Part shown: positions 26,551-36,940 of the stretch, piece by piece
Numbering within the stretch: position 1 is the stretch's first letter
How the letters are laid out: the number at the start of each line of letters is the position of its first letter
Source: Methanotrichaceae archaeon
GTDB lineage: Archaea; Halobacteriota; Methanosarcinia; Methanotrichales; Methanotrichaceae
Reading direction: 5' to 3'
DNA length: 64,000 nt
Assembly: GCA_013178225.1 (NCBI GenBank)
Contig: JABLXE010000001.1
Location: 248,001 to 312,000 of the forward strand
The notes under the pieces: model-generated
Seen by the model: the letters and a program-made list of their open reading frames with translations, nothing else
What the model was told of the DNA's origin: nothing
The model's database searches: none
Translations under genes and position numbers: made by a program

Positions 26551-28458
26551 TTGTCGGTTGAAGACGTACTTTTCGAACTCAAACGTAAGGTGCAGAGCAA
26601 GCTGCCGCCTGACATTAACGTTACCGGGCTGGAGTTTGAGGGGCCAGAGCTGGTCATTTACACTGACGACCCCAGGCGTCTGGCAGATGACGGCGAGATC
26701 ATACGAAACCTGGCCAAGGAGCTGCGAAAACGGGTAGTGGTCCGCCCTGACCTGAAGGTCCTGGCGGATCCGGAGATGGCCATTGCCAAGATCCAGGAGG
26801 TAGTGCCCAAAGAAGCGGTCCTAACAGACTACTACTTTGATGGAGAAACCGGCGAGGTGGTAATCGAGGCCGAAAAGCCTGGCCTGGTCATCGGCCGACA
26901 CGGAGCCACCCTGCGAGAGATCACCAAGCTCATTGGCTGGACGCCGAAAGTGGTGAGGACGCCTCCGGTTCGCTCCAGCACCATCGCCAACATCAAGGAT
27001 TACCTGAGGTCCGTTCAGTCGGAGAGGAAAAATATCCTCAGAACCGTGGGCAGAAAGATTCACCGCGATCTGGCCTCCAAGGACCAGTGGGTGAGAATTT
27101 CCACTCTCGGCGGCTGCCGTGAGGTTGGCAGAAGCTGCATGCTCCTGTCCACTCCTGAAAGCCGGATCATAATTGACTGCGGGGTGAATATGGGCTCGGA
27201 CGACTCGGCCACCCCCTACCTGTACGTTCCCGAGGTCTATCCTCTCAACCAGATCGACGCCGTAGTGCTGACCCACGCCCATCTCGATCACTCCGGGCTG
27301 GTTCCCATGCTGTACAAGTACGGCTACGAGGGACCCATCTATTGCACTCCTCCGACCAGAGATCTGTTCGTGCTTCTGCAGCTGGACTACATCGAAGTGG
27401 CAGGCCGTGAGGGAAAGAGGCTGCCTTACGACTCCGGCATGATCAGACAGGCGTTGAAGCACACCATCACCCTGAACTACGGGGATGTAACCGACATCGC
27501 GCCCGATACCAAGCTCACCATGCATAACGCCGGGCACATTCTGGGGTCGTCGATTGCTCATTTCCATATCGGAGACGGACTTTACAACGTGGCCTTCACC
27601 GGCGACTTCAAGTTCGAGCGAACCCGGCTGTTCGATCCCGCGGTCACCAACTTCCCGAGGCTGGAAACCCTGGTGATGGAGGCCACCTATGGAGGGGCCA
27701 ACAGCCTGCAGCCGGCGAGAAAGGACGCCGAGGCCCATCTGATTAAGGTGGTCAGGGATACCATCAGGCGGGGAGGCAAAGTCATCATCCCGGCCTTTGC
27801 CGTGGGCAGAAGCCAGGAGGTAATGGTTGTTCTGGAGGAGGCCATCCGGAAGAAGCATATCGACGAGGTCCCCGTCTACCTGGACGGCATGATCTTCGAG
27901 GCCACCGCCATTCATACCACCTATCCCGAGTACCTGAACAGCGACCTGCGCGACCTCATATTCCACAAAGGCATCAACCCCTTCCTGTCCGAATGCTTTG
28001 TGCAGGTCGAGAATCCAGGCCAGAGGGCCCAGATCGTGGACGGGCCGCCATGCGTTGTGCTCGCCACCAGCGGAATGCTCAACGGCGGACCCATTATGGA
28101 ATACCTGAAGCGTTTGGGGCCGGATGAGAGAAACACCCTGATAATCGTCGGCTACCAGGCAGAGGGCACTCTGGGAAGGCGCATCCAGAAGGGCTGGAAA
28201 GAGGTTCCGCTCTCGGTAGAGGGCAAGACCCAGACCGTCAAGATCAACCTGGAAGTGACCACGGTCGATGGATTCTCGGGCCACTCCGATCGCCAGCAGC
28301 TGATGGAGTACGTGAGGCGCGTCTATCCCAAGCCCGGACGGGTGATCACCAACCACGGCGAAGAGAGCAGCTGTCTGGACCTGGCCAGCTCAGTTTACAA
28401 GAGATATCGCATTCCGACTATGGCCCCCATGAACCTGGAGACGATCCGGCTGGTTTAG
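26551..28458 (+). CDS. cpsf1: beta-CASP ribonuclease aCPSF1 (FttA), transcription termination factor
   Basis: 635 aa. Two N-terminal KH domains (about 1-140; [20 protein letters not shown]), then a metallo-beta-lactamase core with THAHLDHSG and [13 protein letters not shown], and a beta-CASP domain with [14 protein letters not shown] and [13 protein letters not shown]. In archaea this endo/5'-3' exonuclease cleaves U-rich 3' ends and terminates transcription genome-wide. TTG start, with the family N-terminus [14 protein letters not shown] right after it. Confidence 0.95.
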   Translation: MSVEDVLFELKRKVQSKLPPDINVTGLEFEGPELVIYTDDPRRLADDGEIIRNLAKELRKRVVVRPDLKVLADPEMAIAKIQEVVPKEAVLTDYYFDGETGEVVIEAEKPGLVIGRHGATLREITKLIGWTPKVVRTPPVRSSTIANIKDYLRSVQSERKNILRTVGRKIHRDLASKDQWVRISTLGGCREVGRSCMLLSTPESRIIIDCGVNMGSDDSATPYLYVPEVYPLNQIDAVVLTHAHLDHSGLVPMLYKYGYEGPIYCTPPTRDLFVLLQLDYIEVAGREGKRLPYDSGMIRQALKHTITLNYGDVTDIAPDTKLTMHNAGHILGSSIAHFHIGDGLYNVAFTGDFKFERTRLFDPAVTNFPRLETLVMEATYGGANSLQPARKDAEAHLIKVVRDTIRRGGKVIIPAFAVGRSQEVMVVLEEAIRKKHIDEVPVYLDGMIFEATAIHTTYPEYLNSDLRDLIFHKGINPFLSECFVQVENPGQRAQIVDGPPCVVLATSGMLNGGPIMEYLKRLGPDERNTLIIVGYQAEGTLGRRIQKGWKEVPLSVEGKTQTVKINLEVTTVDGFSGHSDRQQLMEYVRRVYPKPGRVITNHGEESSCLDLASSVYKRYRIPTMAPMNLETIRLV

Positions 28459-28565
28459 GACCCAAAAAGCCAGCCGGAGAAGAATAATAAAAATAGCACG
28501 GAATAGCGAGCGCAGAAGCAAAGAGGAGCGCAGCAGCAATTTGTTCCTCAAAAGCTTTATCAAAT

Positions 28566-29114
28566 TTGAGTGATAATGCTCAAGTGAGGTTCTTTGTGAC
28601 CGGAAAGAGAACTCGGATCATTAACGACCCTTCAGACCTGGTGCCCCTGCTTCAGGCTTTCGGCTCGGATGTGCACAAAAAAGTGTTCGACGAGCTGAGC
28701 CTGGAATGGCATACCGAAAGGGAGCTGGCCGCGCTGGTGGGAGATGAAGCCCTGGTGAGAAGGAGCGTGGCCCTTCTCCGGAAGAGCGGCCTGGTCGAGA
28801 CCAAATGGAGGGTTCCGGAGCCAGGAGGCAGTCCCGAGAAGGAGTACCATTCCACCTATTCCCGGGTGCAGGCCAACTTCGGGGCCTCAATGGAGGACCT
28901 GGCCGAGCTGATCCATCTGACATTCATGTCCGATGAGGAATTGCGCGGGGTGACCGAGAAGCTCTACCAGCAGGTGAACGGTGGCAACACATCTCTATCC
29001 AATCTGGCCAGGGAGATGGGGCTGTCCCAGGTGTTTATAAGGGGCGTAGCCAAGCGAGCAGAGAGCCTGACTGTTAGAGGCCAGCGTATTGAGCTTTATG
29101 AAGAGGAGCACTGA
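28566..29114 (+). CDS. winged-helix (ArsR-like) regulator
   Basis: 182 aa. A helix-turn-helix lies in KKVFDELSLEWHTERELAAL through VALLRKSGLVET, and a second DNA-binding-like segment near the C-terminus (TSLSNLAREMGLSQVFIRGV). TTG start; AAAGCTTTATC about 18 bp upstream suggests a short leader. Its stop touches the next HTH gene's ATG, so the three genes 28566-32340 form one operon. Confidence 0.75.
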   Translation: MSDNAQVRFFVTGKRTRIINDPSDLVPLLQAFGSDVHKKVFDELSLEWHTERELAALVGDEALVRRSVALLRKSGLVETKWRVPEPGGSPEKEYHSTYSRVQANFGASMEDLAELIHLTFMSDEELRGVTEKLYQQVNGGNTSLSNLAREMGLSQVFIRGVAKRAESLTVRGQRIELYEEEH

Positions 29115-29903
29115 ATGGTAAACGTCCTGCAGAGCAAGCGGGAGAGTTCCCGTTTTCAGATTCTGGTTGAGATCGCCGCCCACCAGCCCAACTTGCGGCA
29201 GAAGGAAGTGGCCGACCGCATGGGGGTTACCCCGCAAGCAGTATCAGAATACATCAAAGAGCTGGTGGCAGACGGCCTGGTCACCACCGACGGCCGGATG
29301 AGGTACAGCATCACCAAGGAGGGAGTGGAGTGGCTGCTGGAGAGGGCAGCAGAGCTGAAGCGCTACGCCCGGGTGGTGATGGAGGAGATCATCAGCCATG
29401 TATCGATCTGGACGGCGCTTGCCGAAGATGATCTAAAAGAAGGAGAAAGGGTCTCCCTGGAGATGCGAGACGGCCTTCTCTACGCTAATAGAAAGCCGGA
29501 GATCGGGGCCACAGGCATCACCATATCTGATGCAGGCAAGGGCGAGGATGTGGGGATCACCGACCTCAAGGGGCTGATAAGCCTTGATGAGGGAAAGATC
29601 ACCATCTGCAAAGTACCGCGCATTCAGCTCGGCGGATCACGCAAGGTGAACCTGGACCTGCTGCGGAAGCTGACCTCTGGGGCCAGGATGGTGGGCTGTC
29701 TCGGAATCGAGAGCCTAGTGGCCTTGCGAAAAATTGAGCATGAGCCGGATGTGATATTCGGAGCCCGTGAGTCCGCAGTGGAATCTGCCTATCACGGCGT
29801 AAGCTCGCTGATCGTGAGCGTTGATGAGCAGCTCCCGAGCCTCCTGGACCGCCTGGAATCCGAGGGCCTCAAGTACGAGCTGATCGACCTCACCCAGGAA
29901 TGA
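29115..29903 (+). CDS. MarR-like HTH regulator with C-terminal sensor domain
   Basis: 262 aa. A winged helix at 10-75 (LRQKEVADRMGVTPQAVSEY, then DGLVTTDGRMRYSITKEG) is followed by about 180 residues of alpha/beta sequence (GLISLDEGKITICKVPRIQL) like the euryarchaeal group with DUF7839 domain. Function unknown. It begins directly after the preceding stop codon. Confidence 0.75.
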   Translation: MVNVLQSKRESSRFQILVEIAAHQPNLRQKEVADRMGVTPQAVSEYIKELVADGLVTTDGRMRYSITKEGVEWLLERAAELKRYARVVMEEIISHVSIWTALAEDDLKEGERVSLEMRDGLLYANRKPEIGATGITISDAGKGEDVGITDLKGLISLDEGKITICKVPRIQLGGSRKVNLDLLRKLTSGARMVGCLGIESLVALRKIEHEPDVIFGARESAVESAYHGVSSLIVSVDEQLPSLLDRLESEGLKYELIDLTQE

Positions 29904-29904
29904 G

Positions 29905-32340
29905 ATGAGTTTTCAGGTTCTGGCCAGGGCCGAGAGGGCTCGCATTCTTCTTTTGCCGCAGCGGGGCGGCAAGACTCTTTTCGAGGGCTACCTGAGGCTG
30001 AAGGACATGCCCCAGGGTCCCAGGGTTTTCAAGTTTTTGGTCAAGAAAGATGAAGAGAAATACCTGCCCCCCGAGGACGCACTGAAGCTTCTGCGAAAGG
30101 CCAAGGCCATCTACCTGGCCAAGGGAGACGAGGGGCTGCAAAATAAGTTCATCGAGCTTCTGGACGCCTTTCAGTTGAACCACCGTTTTGTGACCGTCTG
30201 CAACCACTGTCTTGGCGAGCGCCGGGTGACTTATGTCGGAAAGGAGGCCATCAGCTATAAAGGAGAGCGGATCTGCGAGAACTGCGCGGCGCGGGAGCTG
30301 CTGCGTGAGGCCGAGTTTCGCGGACTATCCCGCCCAGCCAAGTCCCACCTGGCCAGGATTCTCAAGACGAGGAGGAGCCTGGACGATGTGATCGGCCTTC
30401 TGACTCTGGAAAGGCTGCAGCCGGAGCTGACCCGCTTCGACACCATCCCGGCCAGCCAGGAGGAGGCCACTTTGGCGCTGGAGGCAGTTGACCTTCCCGA
30501 GCCCCTGAAAGCCCTGCTCAGAAAGAGGCTCACACATCTTCTGCCGGTTCAATCCAGGTCTGTGGCATCCGGCCTCCTAAAAGGGCAGCATCAGCTGGTG
30601 GTGTCGGCCACCGCTACCGGAAAGAGCCTGATAGGCGAGATTGCCGGGGTCAAGAACCTGCTGGAGGGACGGGGAAAGCTGCTCTTTCTGGTGCCTCTGG
30701 TGGCACTGGCCAACCAGAAGTTCGATCAGCTATCGACTTTCAACAGCCTGGGCTTTTCCACCTCCATCCGCGTAGGTGTCAGCCGGATCAGGATGGGCTC
30801 CAGAAAGAAGTTTCCCCGCAGCCTGAACGCTGACATCATCGCCGGAACGTACGAGGGCATCGATCAGGTCATCAGGACCAGGAAGAGCCTGGGAAAAGTG
30901 GGAACGGTGGTAATCGACGAAGTGCACATGCTGGAGGACGACGAGAGGGGGCACCGTCTGGCAGGCATGATCGCCAGGCTGAAGCTGGCAGCACCAAGCG
31001 CCCAGTTCATCTTTTTGTCGGCCACGGTCGGCAATCCGGCCGCTCTGGCCAAAAGGCTGGAGGCCCATCTGGTGGAGTACGAGGTGAGGCCGGTCCCAAT
31101 CGAGAGGCATCTCATTTTTTCGGCCGGAGCGGAGAAACGTAAGCTCTTGCGCTCGCTGGCCAAGAGTGCCCAAGAGCACACCTCCTCTACCGGCTACCGC
31201 GGACAGAGCATCGTCTTCACCAACTCGCGCAAGAACTGCTATTCTCTGGCCGACGCCATTCCCGGGGCCAGAGCCTACCACGCGGGACTGCAGTACCAGG
31301 AACGAAAGAGGATTGAGGAGCTGTTCGGAGAGGGAAAGATTCACACCGTGGTCACTACCGCAGCTCTGGCGGCAGGCGTGGATTTTCCCGCAAACCAGGT
31401 GATCTTCGAGTCTTTGGCCATGGGGATCGAATGGTTGAACGTGCACGAGTTCAACCAGATGCTGGGAAGGGCCGGGCGTCCGGGCTACCACGACAAGGGA
31501 ATGGTCTACATCCTGGCCGAGCCCGGCCGTAGGTTCTCCTCCGCCCGGGGCGAGTCCGAGGACGAGGTCGCTCTTGCCCTTTTGCACGGGCAGATGGAGG
31601 ATGTGGCCCCGCAGTACGAGCAGGAGCAGCAGCTGGAAGAGGTGCTGGCCAACGCCCAGGCCGCGAGCACCCGCCAGCAGCTGGAGAGGCTTCACCAGCT
31701 CACCCTGGGCCTGGACGACCTGGATTTCTCCCTCAAGGCGCTATCTGATGCCCATCTCATCAAGGAAGTTGTGCCCACTCCTCTGGGAGCCGCGGCAGCA
31801 GCCCATTTTCTCTCGCCTGAAGAGGTGAAGCTGATCACCTCTGAGCTATCCAAAGGAAGGTCTCCACAGGAAGTGGCTGTGACCCTGGAGAGCTTCGAGG
31901 ACCTCTACCTCAAGTTCGCCGAGCGGATATCGGTGAAGCTTCACATGCAAATATCGCAGCGAGCGCTGCACGGCTCTTTCCTGGACCTTCTATCCAGCGC
32001 CGACCTAAAAGAGCTGGAAAACAAGATCCAGAGACAGTGCATGGACTTTACCCGGGACTTTCTGCGCTGCACCTGCAAAGAAGCGCCCTACTGCGGATGC
32101 CTGCAGAAGAACATCTCGCTCCGGATTCTGGATCTGAGGTCGGAAGGGAAGAATCCGGCCAAGATCATCGATCTGTTCTCGGACCGCTATGGCATGTATG
32201 CCTACCAGGGCGACCTGATAAACTGGCTGGATCAGATGGTGCGCTACCTGGAGGCAATCGAGGCCCTGGCCAGGGTGCTGGGAAAGGCCGAGGCCGAGAA
32301 AGAGGCTTCCCTGTGGAAGAAGCGGATAGAAGGGGAATGA
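29905..32340 (+). CDS. Ski2-like DEAD/DEAH helicase with zinc-binding ends (DUF5814 type)
   Basis: 811 aa. Before the helicase core lies a zinc ribbon (CNHCLGERRV...CENCAA). Helicase motifs: VSATATGKSLIGE (I), DEVHMLEDDERG (II), FLSATVGNP (III), IVFTNSRKNC and HEFNQMLGRAGRPGYHDKG (VI). A Cys-rich C-terminal stretch (LRCTCKEAPYCGCLQKN) may bind metal or RNA. Members are archaeal Ski2-type ATPases of uncertain role in RNA or DNA processing. Third gene of the operon with two HTH regulators. Confidence 0.88.
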   Translation: MSFQVLARAERARILLLPQRGGKTLFEGYLRLKDMPQGPRVFKFLVKKDEEKYLPPEDALKLLRKAKAIYLAKGDEGLQNKFIELLDAFQLNHRFVTVCNHCLGERRVTYVGKEAISYKGERICENCAARELLREAEFRGLSRPAKSHLARILKTRRSLDDVIGLLTLERLQPELTRFDTIPASQEEATLALEAVDLPEPLKALLRKRLTHLLPVQSRSVASGLLKGQHQLVVSATATGKSLIGEIAGVKNLLEGRGKLLFLVPLVALANQKFDQLSTFNSLGFSTSIRVGVSRIRMGSRKKFPRSLNADIIAGTYEGIDQVIRTRKSLGKVGTVVIDEVHMLEDDERGHRLAGMIARLKLAAPSAQFIFLSATVGNPAALAKRLEAHLVEYEVRPVPIERHLIFSAGAEKRKLLRSLAKSAQEHTSSTGYRGQSIVFTNSRKNCYSLADAIPGARAYHAGLQYQERKRIEELFGEGKIHTVVTTAALAAGVDFPANQVIFESLAMGIEWLNVHEFNQMLGRAGRPGYHDKGMVYILAEPGRRFSSARGESEDEVALALLHGQMEDVAPQYEQEQQLEEVLANAQAASTRQQLERLHQLTLGLDDLDFSLKALSDAHLIKEVVPTPLGAAAAAHFLSPEEVKLITSELSKGRSPQEVAVTLESFEDLYLKFAERISVKLHMQISQRALHGSFLDLLSSADLKELENKIQRQCMDFTRDFLRCTCKEAPYCGCLQKNISLRILDLRSEGKNPAKIIDLFSDRYGMYAYQGDLINWLDQMVRYLEAIEALARVLGKAEAEKEASLWKKRIEGE

Positions 32341-32454
32341 AAAACGCGGACTGCCTCTGGGCGATTATTCTCTTAGATTATCAGATTTCTTTTCAGGATT
32401 TTTCCCGAGAATTAGGCCGCATAAATTAGCCCGGCTCTGGCTGAAAGACCGCCA

Positions 32455-32495
32455 TAAAAAAAGAAAAGAAAAGAGTTGTAGGCACTAGGCCTACA
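32455..32495 (-). terminator. hairpin and oligo-T terminator of the mcr operon
   Basis: On the reverse strand TGTAGGC-CTAGT-GCCTACA forms a 7-bp stem with a 5-nt loop (32477-32495), followed by a T-rich tract ACTCTTTTCTTTTCTTTTTTT down to about 32455. The 5' arm contains the mcrA stop codon TAG. The intrinsic-like signal is unusually compact for such a highly expressed operon. Confidence 0.6.
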
Positions 32496-34170
32496 GAGCC
32501 GGCATGACAAGGGCTCTCTCGCCAGCAGCGCGGAACTCGCGGGAACCGCCCTGGCCGAAGCACTTGCGGATGTCTCCCCAGTCGAATACCAGGTAGGGGT
32601 TGGCGAAGCAGACCTTGATCAGCGGGTTGATGGCGAAGGCATCCATGCGGCCGGCGTGAGCGGCGCTGGTGATGCCTGCGTACTCTCCCTGGTGGCCTAC
32701 GTTCATGGCGTAGTTGGGATAGTTGGCGCCCCTGATCTCGAGCGGGCTGCCCTCGTCGGACTGGTAGGAGAATACGTTGGTTGGACCGCACTGATCCTGC
32801 AGGTCGTATCCGAAGAATCCCAGTCTGCCGTGAGCTTCCTTGTGTACCAGCATGCTCAGGTACCAGGCAGCAAGGCCGGCCTGGCTGTTGCCAGTGGCGA
32901 TAGCTGAGGTGATACCGGATGCAGCGGCCAGAACGGCAGCCCTCTGGGACCCACCGAAGTGATCCTCGAACAGAGTCGGGAAGGCCTCGTACTGCTCTAA
33001 GCCGTACAGAGTGACCTCAGTGGCCAGCTCCTTGGCGACTTCCAGGGTGGGCTTGGCCTTGGCGAATCCTCCGAACTTGTCGACAGCGTAGTCCACGCCG
33101 TAGTAGGAGAAGTCGTCCAGGACGTCGTTGGTGTAGGCAGCAGTGGCGTACTGGGTGAATCCGACACCGCCGGACATGTAGCTTCCCAGCCAGATCTGAT
33201 CGTACAGCATCGAGCCGGCAGCGACCACGTTCAGAGATACATAGGCGGGATCCTGGGGCTTGATTCTGGAGGTCTGGACCATATCGGACATGAATCCGAA
33301 GGAGAGACCGCCGGGGTTGTTGGGTCCGCGGGCCCTTCTGGCGGGCAGCATGTCGGACATCTGGATGACGGCAGCGTGCTTGGCAGCGAAGGCCAGATCG
33401 GCCACAGCGGCCTCACCGGCAGCCATGTTGTAGGCGTCGATGAAGGTCATACCGAGCTGCATGGCGCTCCACCTGGAAGTGGTGCCGCCGTCGCAGGACC
33501 TGACGACTACGGTTGGGATGTGGATGGCCTGCCAGGTGGTCTTGCCCATAGCGGCCTTGATGGTCTCAGCCTGATCGGCGGGGAACAGGGTGTTGATGTC
33601 GATCAGATACTGATCATCGATCTCATCGGCCAGGTTGTCGTCGCCGGTGAAGACGCGCACGTTACAGTCGTCCACCAGGCCGGGGTGAGTCTCAACCATG
33701 TGCTCCTGAACCACGGCTGCGCCGGGCATGGCGTGGTTGAGGATCTCCAGGTAGTTGTTGATGGTCTCAGGGGTAACTTCCTTGCCGAGACGCTTCTCCA
33801 GCACCTCATGAGCCATATCCAGGCCCACGATGATGGTCCTCCTGATATCGTCCCACATCTGCTGCATGGCAGGATTGTTGACGAAGTGCAGGTCGTCGCC
33901 CTCAACTACATACTCCGTTGTGGAGAGCTTGTAGGGCACGAGCTGCCTCTGGCCCAGGGGAATTCCGCCGGCGTGCACGTAGGGATTGTAGCCGGTCATG
34001 CCACGCTTACCCTCGAGCTTCTTGGCGTACTCCATGAACTCTCTCTTACGGGCGGACTGCTCGGGGCCCAGCCTCTTGTACTCGACCTTCTGTCCGGCGA
34101 GATCGAAATCCTTTCCGAACTTCTTGTTAAGAGCCTTTATGAATAGCTTCTTGCTGTGTAGCTTTGCCAT
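32491..34170 (-). CDS. mcrA: methyl-coenzyme M reductase alpha subunit
   Basis: 559 aa, the usual length. Active-site and modification regions are clear: [20 protein letters not shown] (region of modified Arg/His), [20 protein letters not shown] (thioglycine/F430 site) and [20 protein letters not shown]. With McrB and McrG it forms the (abc)2 enzyme holding two F430 and releasing methane from methyl-CoM plus CoB. GGTGGGTGAT precedes the ATG. TAG stop, followed two codons later by a second in-frame TAG. Confidence 0.98.
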   Translation of the reverse strand: MAKLHSKKLFIKALNKKFGKDFDLAGQKVEYKRLGPEQSARKREFMEYAKKLEGKRGMTGYNPYVHAGGIPLGQRQLVPYKLSTTEYVVEGDDLHFVNNPAMQQMWDDIRRTIIVGLDMAHEVLEKRLGKEVTPETINNYLEILNHAMPGAAVVQEHMVETHPGLVDDCNVRVFTGDDNLADEIDDQYLIDINTLFPADQAETIKAAMGKTTWQAIHIPTVVVRSCDGGTTSRWSAMQLGMTFIDAYNMAAGEAAVADLAFAAKHAAVIQMSDMLPARRARGPNNPGGLSFGFMSDMVQTSRIKPQDPAYVSLNVVAAGSMLYDQIWLGSYMSGGVGFTQYATAAYTNDVLDDFSYYGVDYAVDKFGGFAKAKPTLEVAKELATEVTLYGLEQYEAFPTLFEDHFGGSQRAAVLAAASGITSAIATGNSQAGLAAWYLSMLVHKEAHGRLGFFGYDLQDQCGPTNVFSYQSDEGSPLEIRGANYPNYAMNVGHQGEYAGITSAAHAGRMDAFAINPLIKVCFANPYLVFDWGDIRKCFGQGGSREFRAAGERALVMPAL

Positions 34171-34188
34171 TTTGTATCACCCACCTTT

Positions 34189-34956
34189 TTACTCCGGCCT
34201 GAAGCCCCACATGCTCCTGAGTGTCCACATGTGGTGCGTGGCCTCGAGGGCCTCATCGGGCTTTCGAGCACCAACGGTTCCGCTGAGCGGCACGCCGTCG
34301 AACCTGAAGATGGTAGTTCTCTTCTTGGCCTCGGCCTCGCTCATGGGCTTGCCCACATTGATCTTCTTATCCAGTGGGATTCCGACCTGGTCTTTCACAT
34401 AGTGAACGTTGCCGTCTGCGCCCAGCTCGGTCCTGGCCAGCATATCGAACTGCAGCCCGTTCTCCTCAAGTCTCAGGGAGTGGCCGTGCACAGTGCAGCC
34501 CCTCATGGAACAGAGGGCCACATCAGTCATCTCGCTGTCCATCTGCTTCTTGGTGTAGGCCTCAAGATCCCTCTCCCTGGCCTCGATGATCTGCCTTCCG
34601 GACAGGGTGCCCGGATCGCAGCCCCGGCAGTTGATGGCTGCCCAGTAGGACCTCCAGTAGGGAATCGCGGGAGCAAAGTATACCGAATCAGCGAACTGGT
34701 TGTACCTGACACGGTCACCAGCGGCAGCGCCGGGGGTGGGCTCGACCATCTGCCTGATGGGGCAGTCAGGCTCGCCCATCTCTTTAAGCGGTGGATGAGT
34801 GCTGGGATAGTCAGCTCCAGGAGCTCTGTGGCCCATGATGGCCACTATATCCGCCTCGGGGATATCTCTGAGCTTCTCGAGATTTCCGGACATGTGCTTC
34901 CGTCTGTTGATGCCAACAGAGGTGCTGCCGGGATAATATTGGGGTGTGTATGCCAT
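34189..34956 (-). CDS. mcrG: methyl-coenzyme M reductase gamma subunit
   Basis: 255 aa starting MAYTPQYYPGSTSVGINRRK, the family N-terminus. LRDIPEADIVAIMGHRAPGA and IRQMVEPTPGAAAGDRVRYN are typical landmarks. Catalytic-complex subunit. It follows mcrD by 15 bp with no mcrC between them. Confidence 0.97.
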   Translation of the reverse strand: MAYTPQYYPGSTSVGINRRKHMSGNLEKLRDIPEADIVAIMGHRAPGADYPSTHPPLKEMGEPDCPIRQMVEPTPGAAAGDRVRYNQFADSVYFAPAIPYWRSYWAAINCRGCDPGTLSGRQIIEARERDLEAYTKKQMDSEMTDVALCSMRGCTVHGHSLRLEENGLQFDMLARTELGADGNVHYVKDQVGIPLDKKINVGKPMSEAEAKKRTTIFRFDGVPLSGTVGARKPDEALEATHHMWTLRSMWGFRPE

Positions 34957-34971
34957 GTTTAATCTCTCCTC

Positions 34972-35463
34972 TTAATTTTCAGTCACCTTTTGATCAGACA
35001 ACATTGCCAGCTTGTTCTTTTTGGCCTTGGGATCGGTAAGTCCCAAGAGACGCTCGTCTTCGACCCGACCGTACTTGGCGTAGCCGGAGACGGTTAGCCG
35101 GTCCGGGAAGAACTTGCCCTTTTTGATCTGGAAGGAGAAGGGAAGCGCTCGCTCACACGCCGCCTTCAAACCTGTATAGTATTGGTCGCCCTCCAGCTCC
35201 AGCCTGATCCTTCCCACCTTAACCGTCAGCTCCAGCACCTGATCTCCAATTCGAATCAAGAGATCTTTGTTTTCATCGATGGGAGTACCCCTGCCCGGAC
35301 CATAGGGAACTGTCCGAGGCAGGTTTGGACCATGGATCATGATCCGGATGATCCCCCCATTCTCGTATATCTCTTCCAATAGGTGCTGAGCAGTCTTGGG
35401 CGTCAAGAACCTGCTGGGGACAATCTCCACTTGAACTGTATCCGTGTCTGATGTGGTGACCAT
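34972..35463 (-). CDS. mcrD: methyl-coenzyme M reductase operon protein D
   Basis: 163 aa from MVTTSDTDTVQVEIVPSRFL. McrD is not part of the mature enzyme; it binds apo-MCR and is thought to help F430 insertion or assembly. Motifs HLLEEIYENGGIIRIMIHGP and NLPRTVPYGPGRG fit. The frame is open to 35538, inside mcrB, but homology starts at 35463, eleven bases after the mcrB stop. Confidence 0.95.
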   Translation of the reverse strand: MVTTSDTDTVQVEIVPSRFLTPKTAQHLLEEIYENGGIIRIMIHGPNLPRTVPYGPGRGTPIDENKDLLIRIGDQVLELTVKVGRIRLELEGDQYYTGLKAACERALPFSFQIKKGKFFPDRLTVSGYAKYGRVEDERLLGLTDPKAKKNKLAMLSDQKVTEN

Positions 35464-35473
35464 GAATCCGCCT

Positions 35474-36778
35474 TTACACAGCCTCCGCAACCGATGTGAT
35501 CGGCTCACGGAATTCCTTGATCTCGCCGTAAATGGCACCGACCAATCCAGAGGTCATCTCAGGTGTGAACATCTGAGTGCCGGCATCCAGCGCAATAGCA
35601 GCAGCTACGCAGGGAATGGCGAAGCCTCTGGAGTGCCTGGTGACCACGTGGTTGCCGTTGAATACACCGGGGCCGCCACCGCCATAGATGGAGTGGCTGA
35701 AGAACGAGAATCCGACCGCAGTACCCATAACTCTGCCGAAGTCGCATCCGGGAAGGGCAGTCTCCTTCTCAATCAGGTCGTTGTAGTACAGCAGAGTGGA
35801 GGACACAGCCTGAGCGCCTCTGAGAGCACCACAGTTGACCATGGTGGCCGCCAGCACGCCTGCAGCGCAGTAGGCGTTCCACATGGAGACGTCGTTGGCC
35901 TCGTACATCACATAGCCGGAGGGAAGCTTCTTGCCGGCCTTGATGACCTTGTCCTCAATGGCCTTGCCGACTACGGTCTGGACCACAGTGCCGATGGTCC
36001 CGGTCTTGCCGTTAGCCTTTACGGTCTCGTAGACCATGTTGTTGGCGTTCAAGCCCTGGTAGGCCATGCCGAGAACCTGGTGCCTCTCGAATATGCCGAT
36101 TGCGTTGCCCATCTCAATCTCGCCGACCTGCTCGTAGATCGAAGCGAGGGCTGCGGCATTCATGGCGTTCCTCTTGGTAATAGCTGCCAGGTGGTTGGCC
36201 ATGACGTTCCTGAGAGCGAAGCCCAGGCCTTCATCGTTTTGGGGGATGTTAAGAACAGATGCGACGTTGCCGCCGTTCATGCCCACAGTCTGCGGGTACT
36301 GGCCCCAGACTGCAGCGTGGATCATGGGGGCTTCAACGTAGGTAGCCTTGTACTGCTGGATAATAGCCTCAACAGCGGCTGCGGCTGCTGCGGTCATTCC
36401 GACCACGAACTCGGATGCGGCATTGACCCTGGCGGTTGGGACCTGAACCAGGAGCTGCTTGCCGCCGCCCAGCACCCTGACGACTGTATCGTCGCCAGCG
36501 GTTACCTGCAGCAGAGCCTTCATCTTGTCGGCAATGGCATTGGCATCGGCAACAACGTTGTAGTTGAGCTCGCGGCCCATTATCTTTCTGCCGCCACCGC
36601 CTACTTTACCGGACTTAAGGGCACCCTCGATTCCGGCCAGGTTGACAGCAACTGTTCGCTTAGTAAGGGCAATGAGCCTCTGTATGGCAGCGTTCTTGAG
36701 AGGGCTGACGGCCATTAGGTCGACGTCGCTCTTCAAAAGAACTCCGCGGTCGCTATATAGGTCTATCTTGTCAGACAC
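35474..36778 (-). CDS. mcrB: methyl-coenzyme M reductase beta subunit
   Basis: 434 aa, starting at GTG with GGAGGA nine bases upstream (MSDKIDLYSDRGVLLKSDVD). Conserved IMGRELNYNVVADANAIADK, SVLNIPQNDEGLGFALRNVM and SFFSHSIYGGGGPGVFNGNH (close to the F430/CoB site) are present. First gene of mcrBDGA. Confidence 0.98.
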   Translation of the reverse strand: MSDKIDLYSDRGVLLKSDVDLMAVSPLKNAAIQRLIALTKRTVAVNLAGIEGALKSGKVGGGGRKIMGRELNYNVVADANAIADKMKALLQVTAGDDTVVRVLGGGKQLLVQVPTARVNAASEFVVGMTAAAAAAVEAIIQQYKATYVEAPMIHAAVWGQYPQTVGMNGGNVASVLNIPQNDEGLGFALRNVMANHLAAITKRNAMNAAALASIYEQVGEIEMGNAIGIFERHQVLGMAYQGLNANNMVYETVKANGKTGTIGTVVQTVVGKAIEDKVIKAGKKLPSGYVMYEANDVSMWNAYCAAGVLAATMVNCGALRGAQAVSSTLLYYNDLIEKETALPGCDFGRVMGTAVGFSFFSHSIYGGGGPGVFNGNHVVTRHSRGFAIPCVAAAIALDAGTQMFTPEMTSGLVGAIYGEIKEFREPITSVAEAV

Positions 36779-36930
36779 GATTTGTATCCTCCTTTACCTT
36801 TTTAGCAGCAAAATCGTAACGTGAGCCTGGTGCTGAAGCGACGATATGACAAGCTCCGCTAGACCCATCATATCCAGCACCGTCATAATTCGTTACAATC
36901 TCCCGCCGCTTTCTCTAAAGACTCATAGCT

Positions 36931-36940
36931 ACTTAAAGTT
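36931..36940 (-). promoter_or_regulatory. likely mcr promoter TATA element
   Basis: On the reverse strand AACTTTAAGT, preceded by a purine-rich CGCAAAA (BRE-like), lies about 155 bp upstream of the mcrB start. Transcription would begin near 36907, leaving a leader of about 130 nt. This is inference from spacing and composition. Confidence 0.4.

Noticed and set aside
26821-28356. A 511-codon reverse-strand frame opposite aCPSF1
   Set aside because: Codon-bias shadow; no family features and it fully overlaps a well-defined gene.
35444-36718. A 424-codon open frame on the plus strand opposite mcrB
   Set aside because: It is the antisense shadow of a highly conserved gene with biased GC-rich codons; it has no ribosome site and the protein is His/Gly/Val-rich nonsense.
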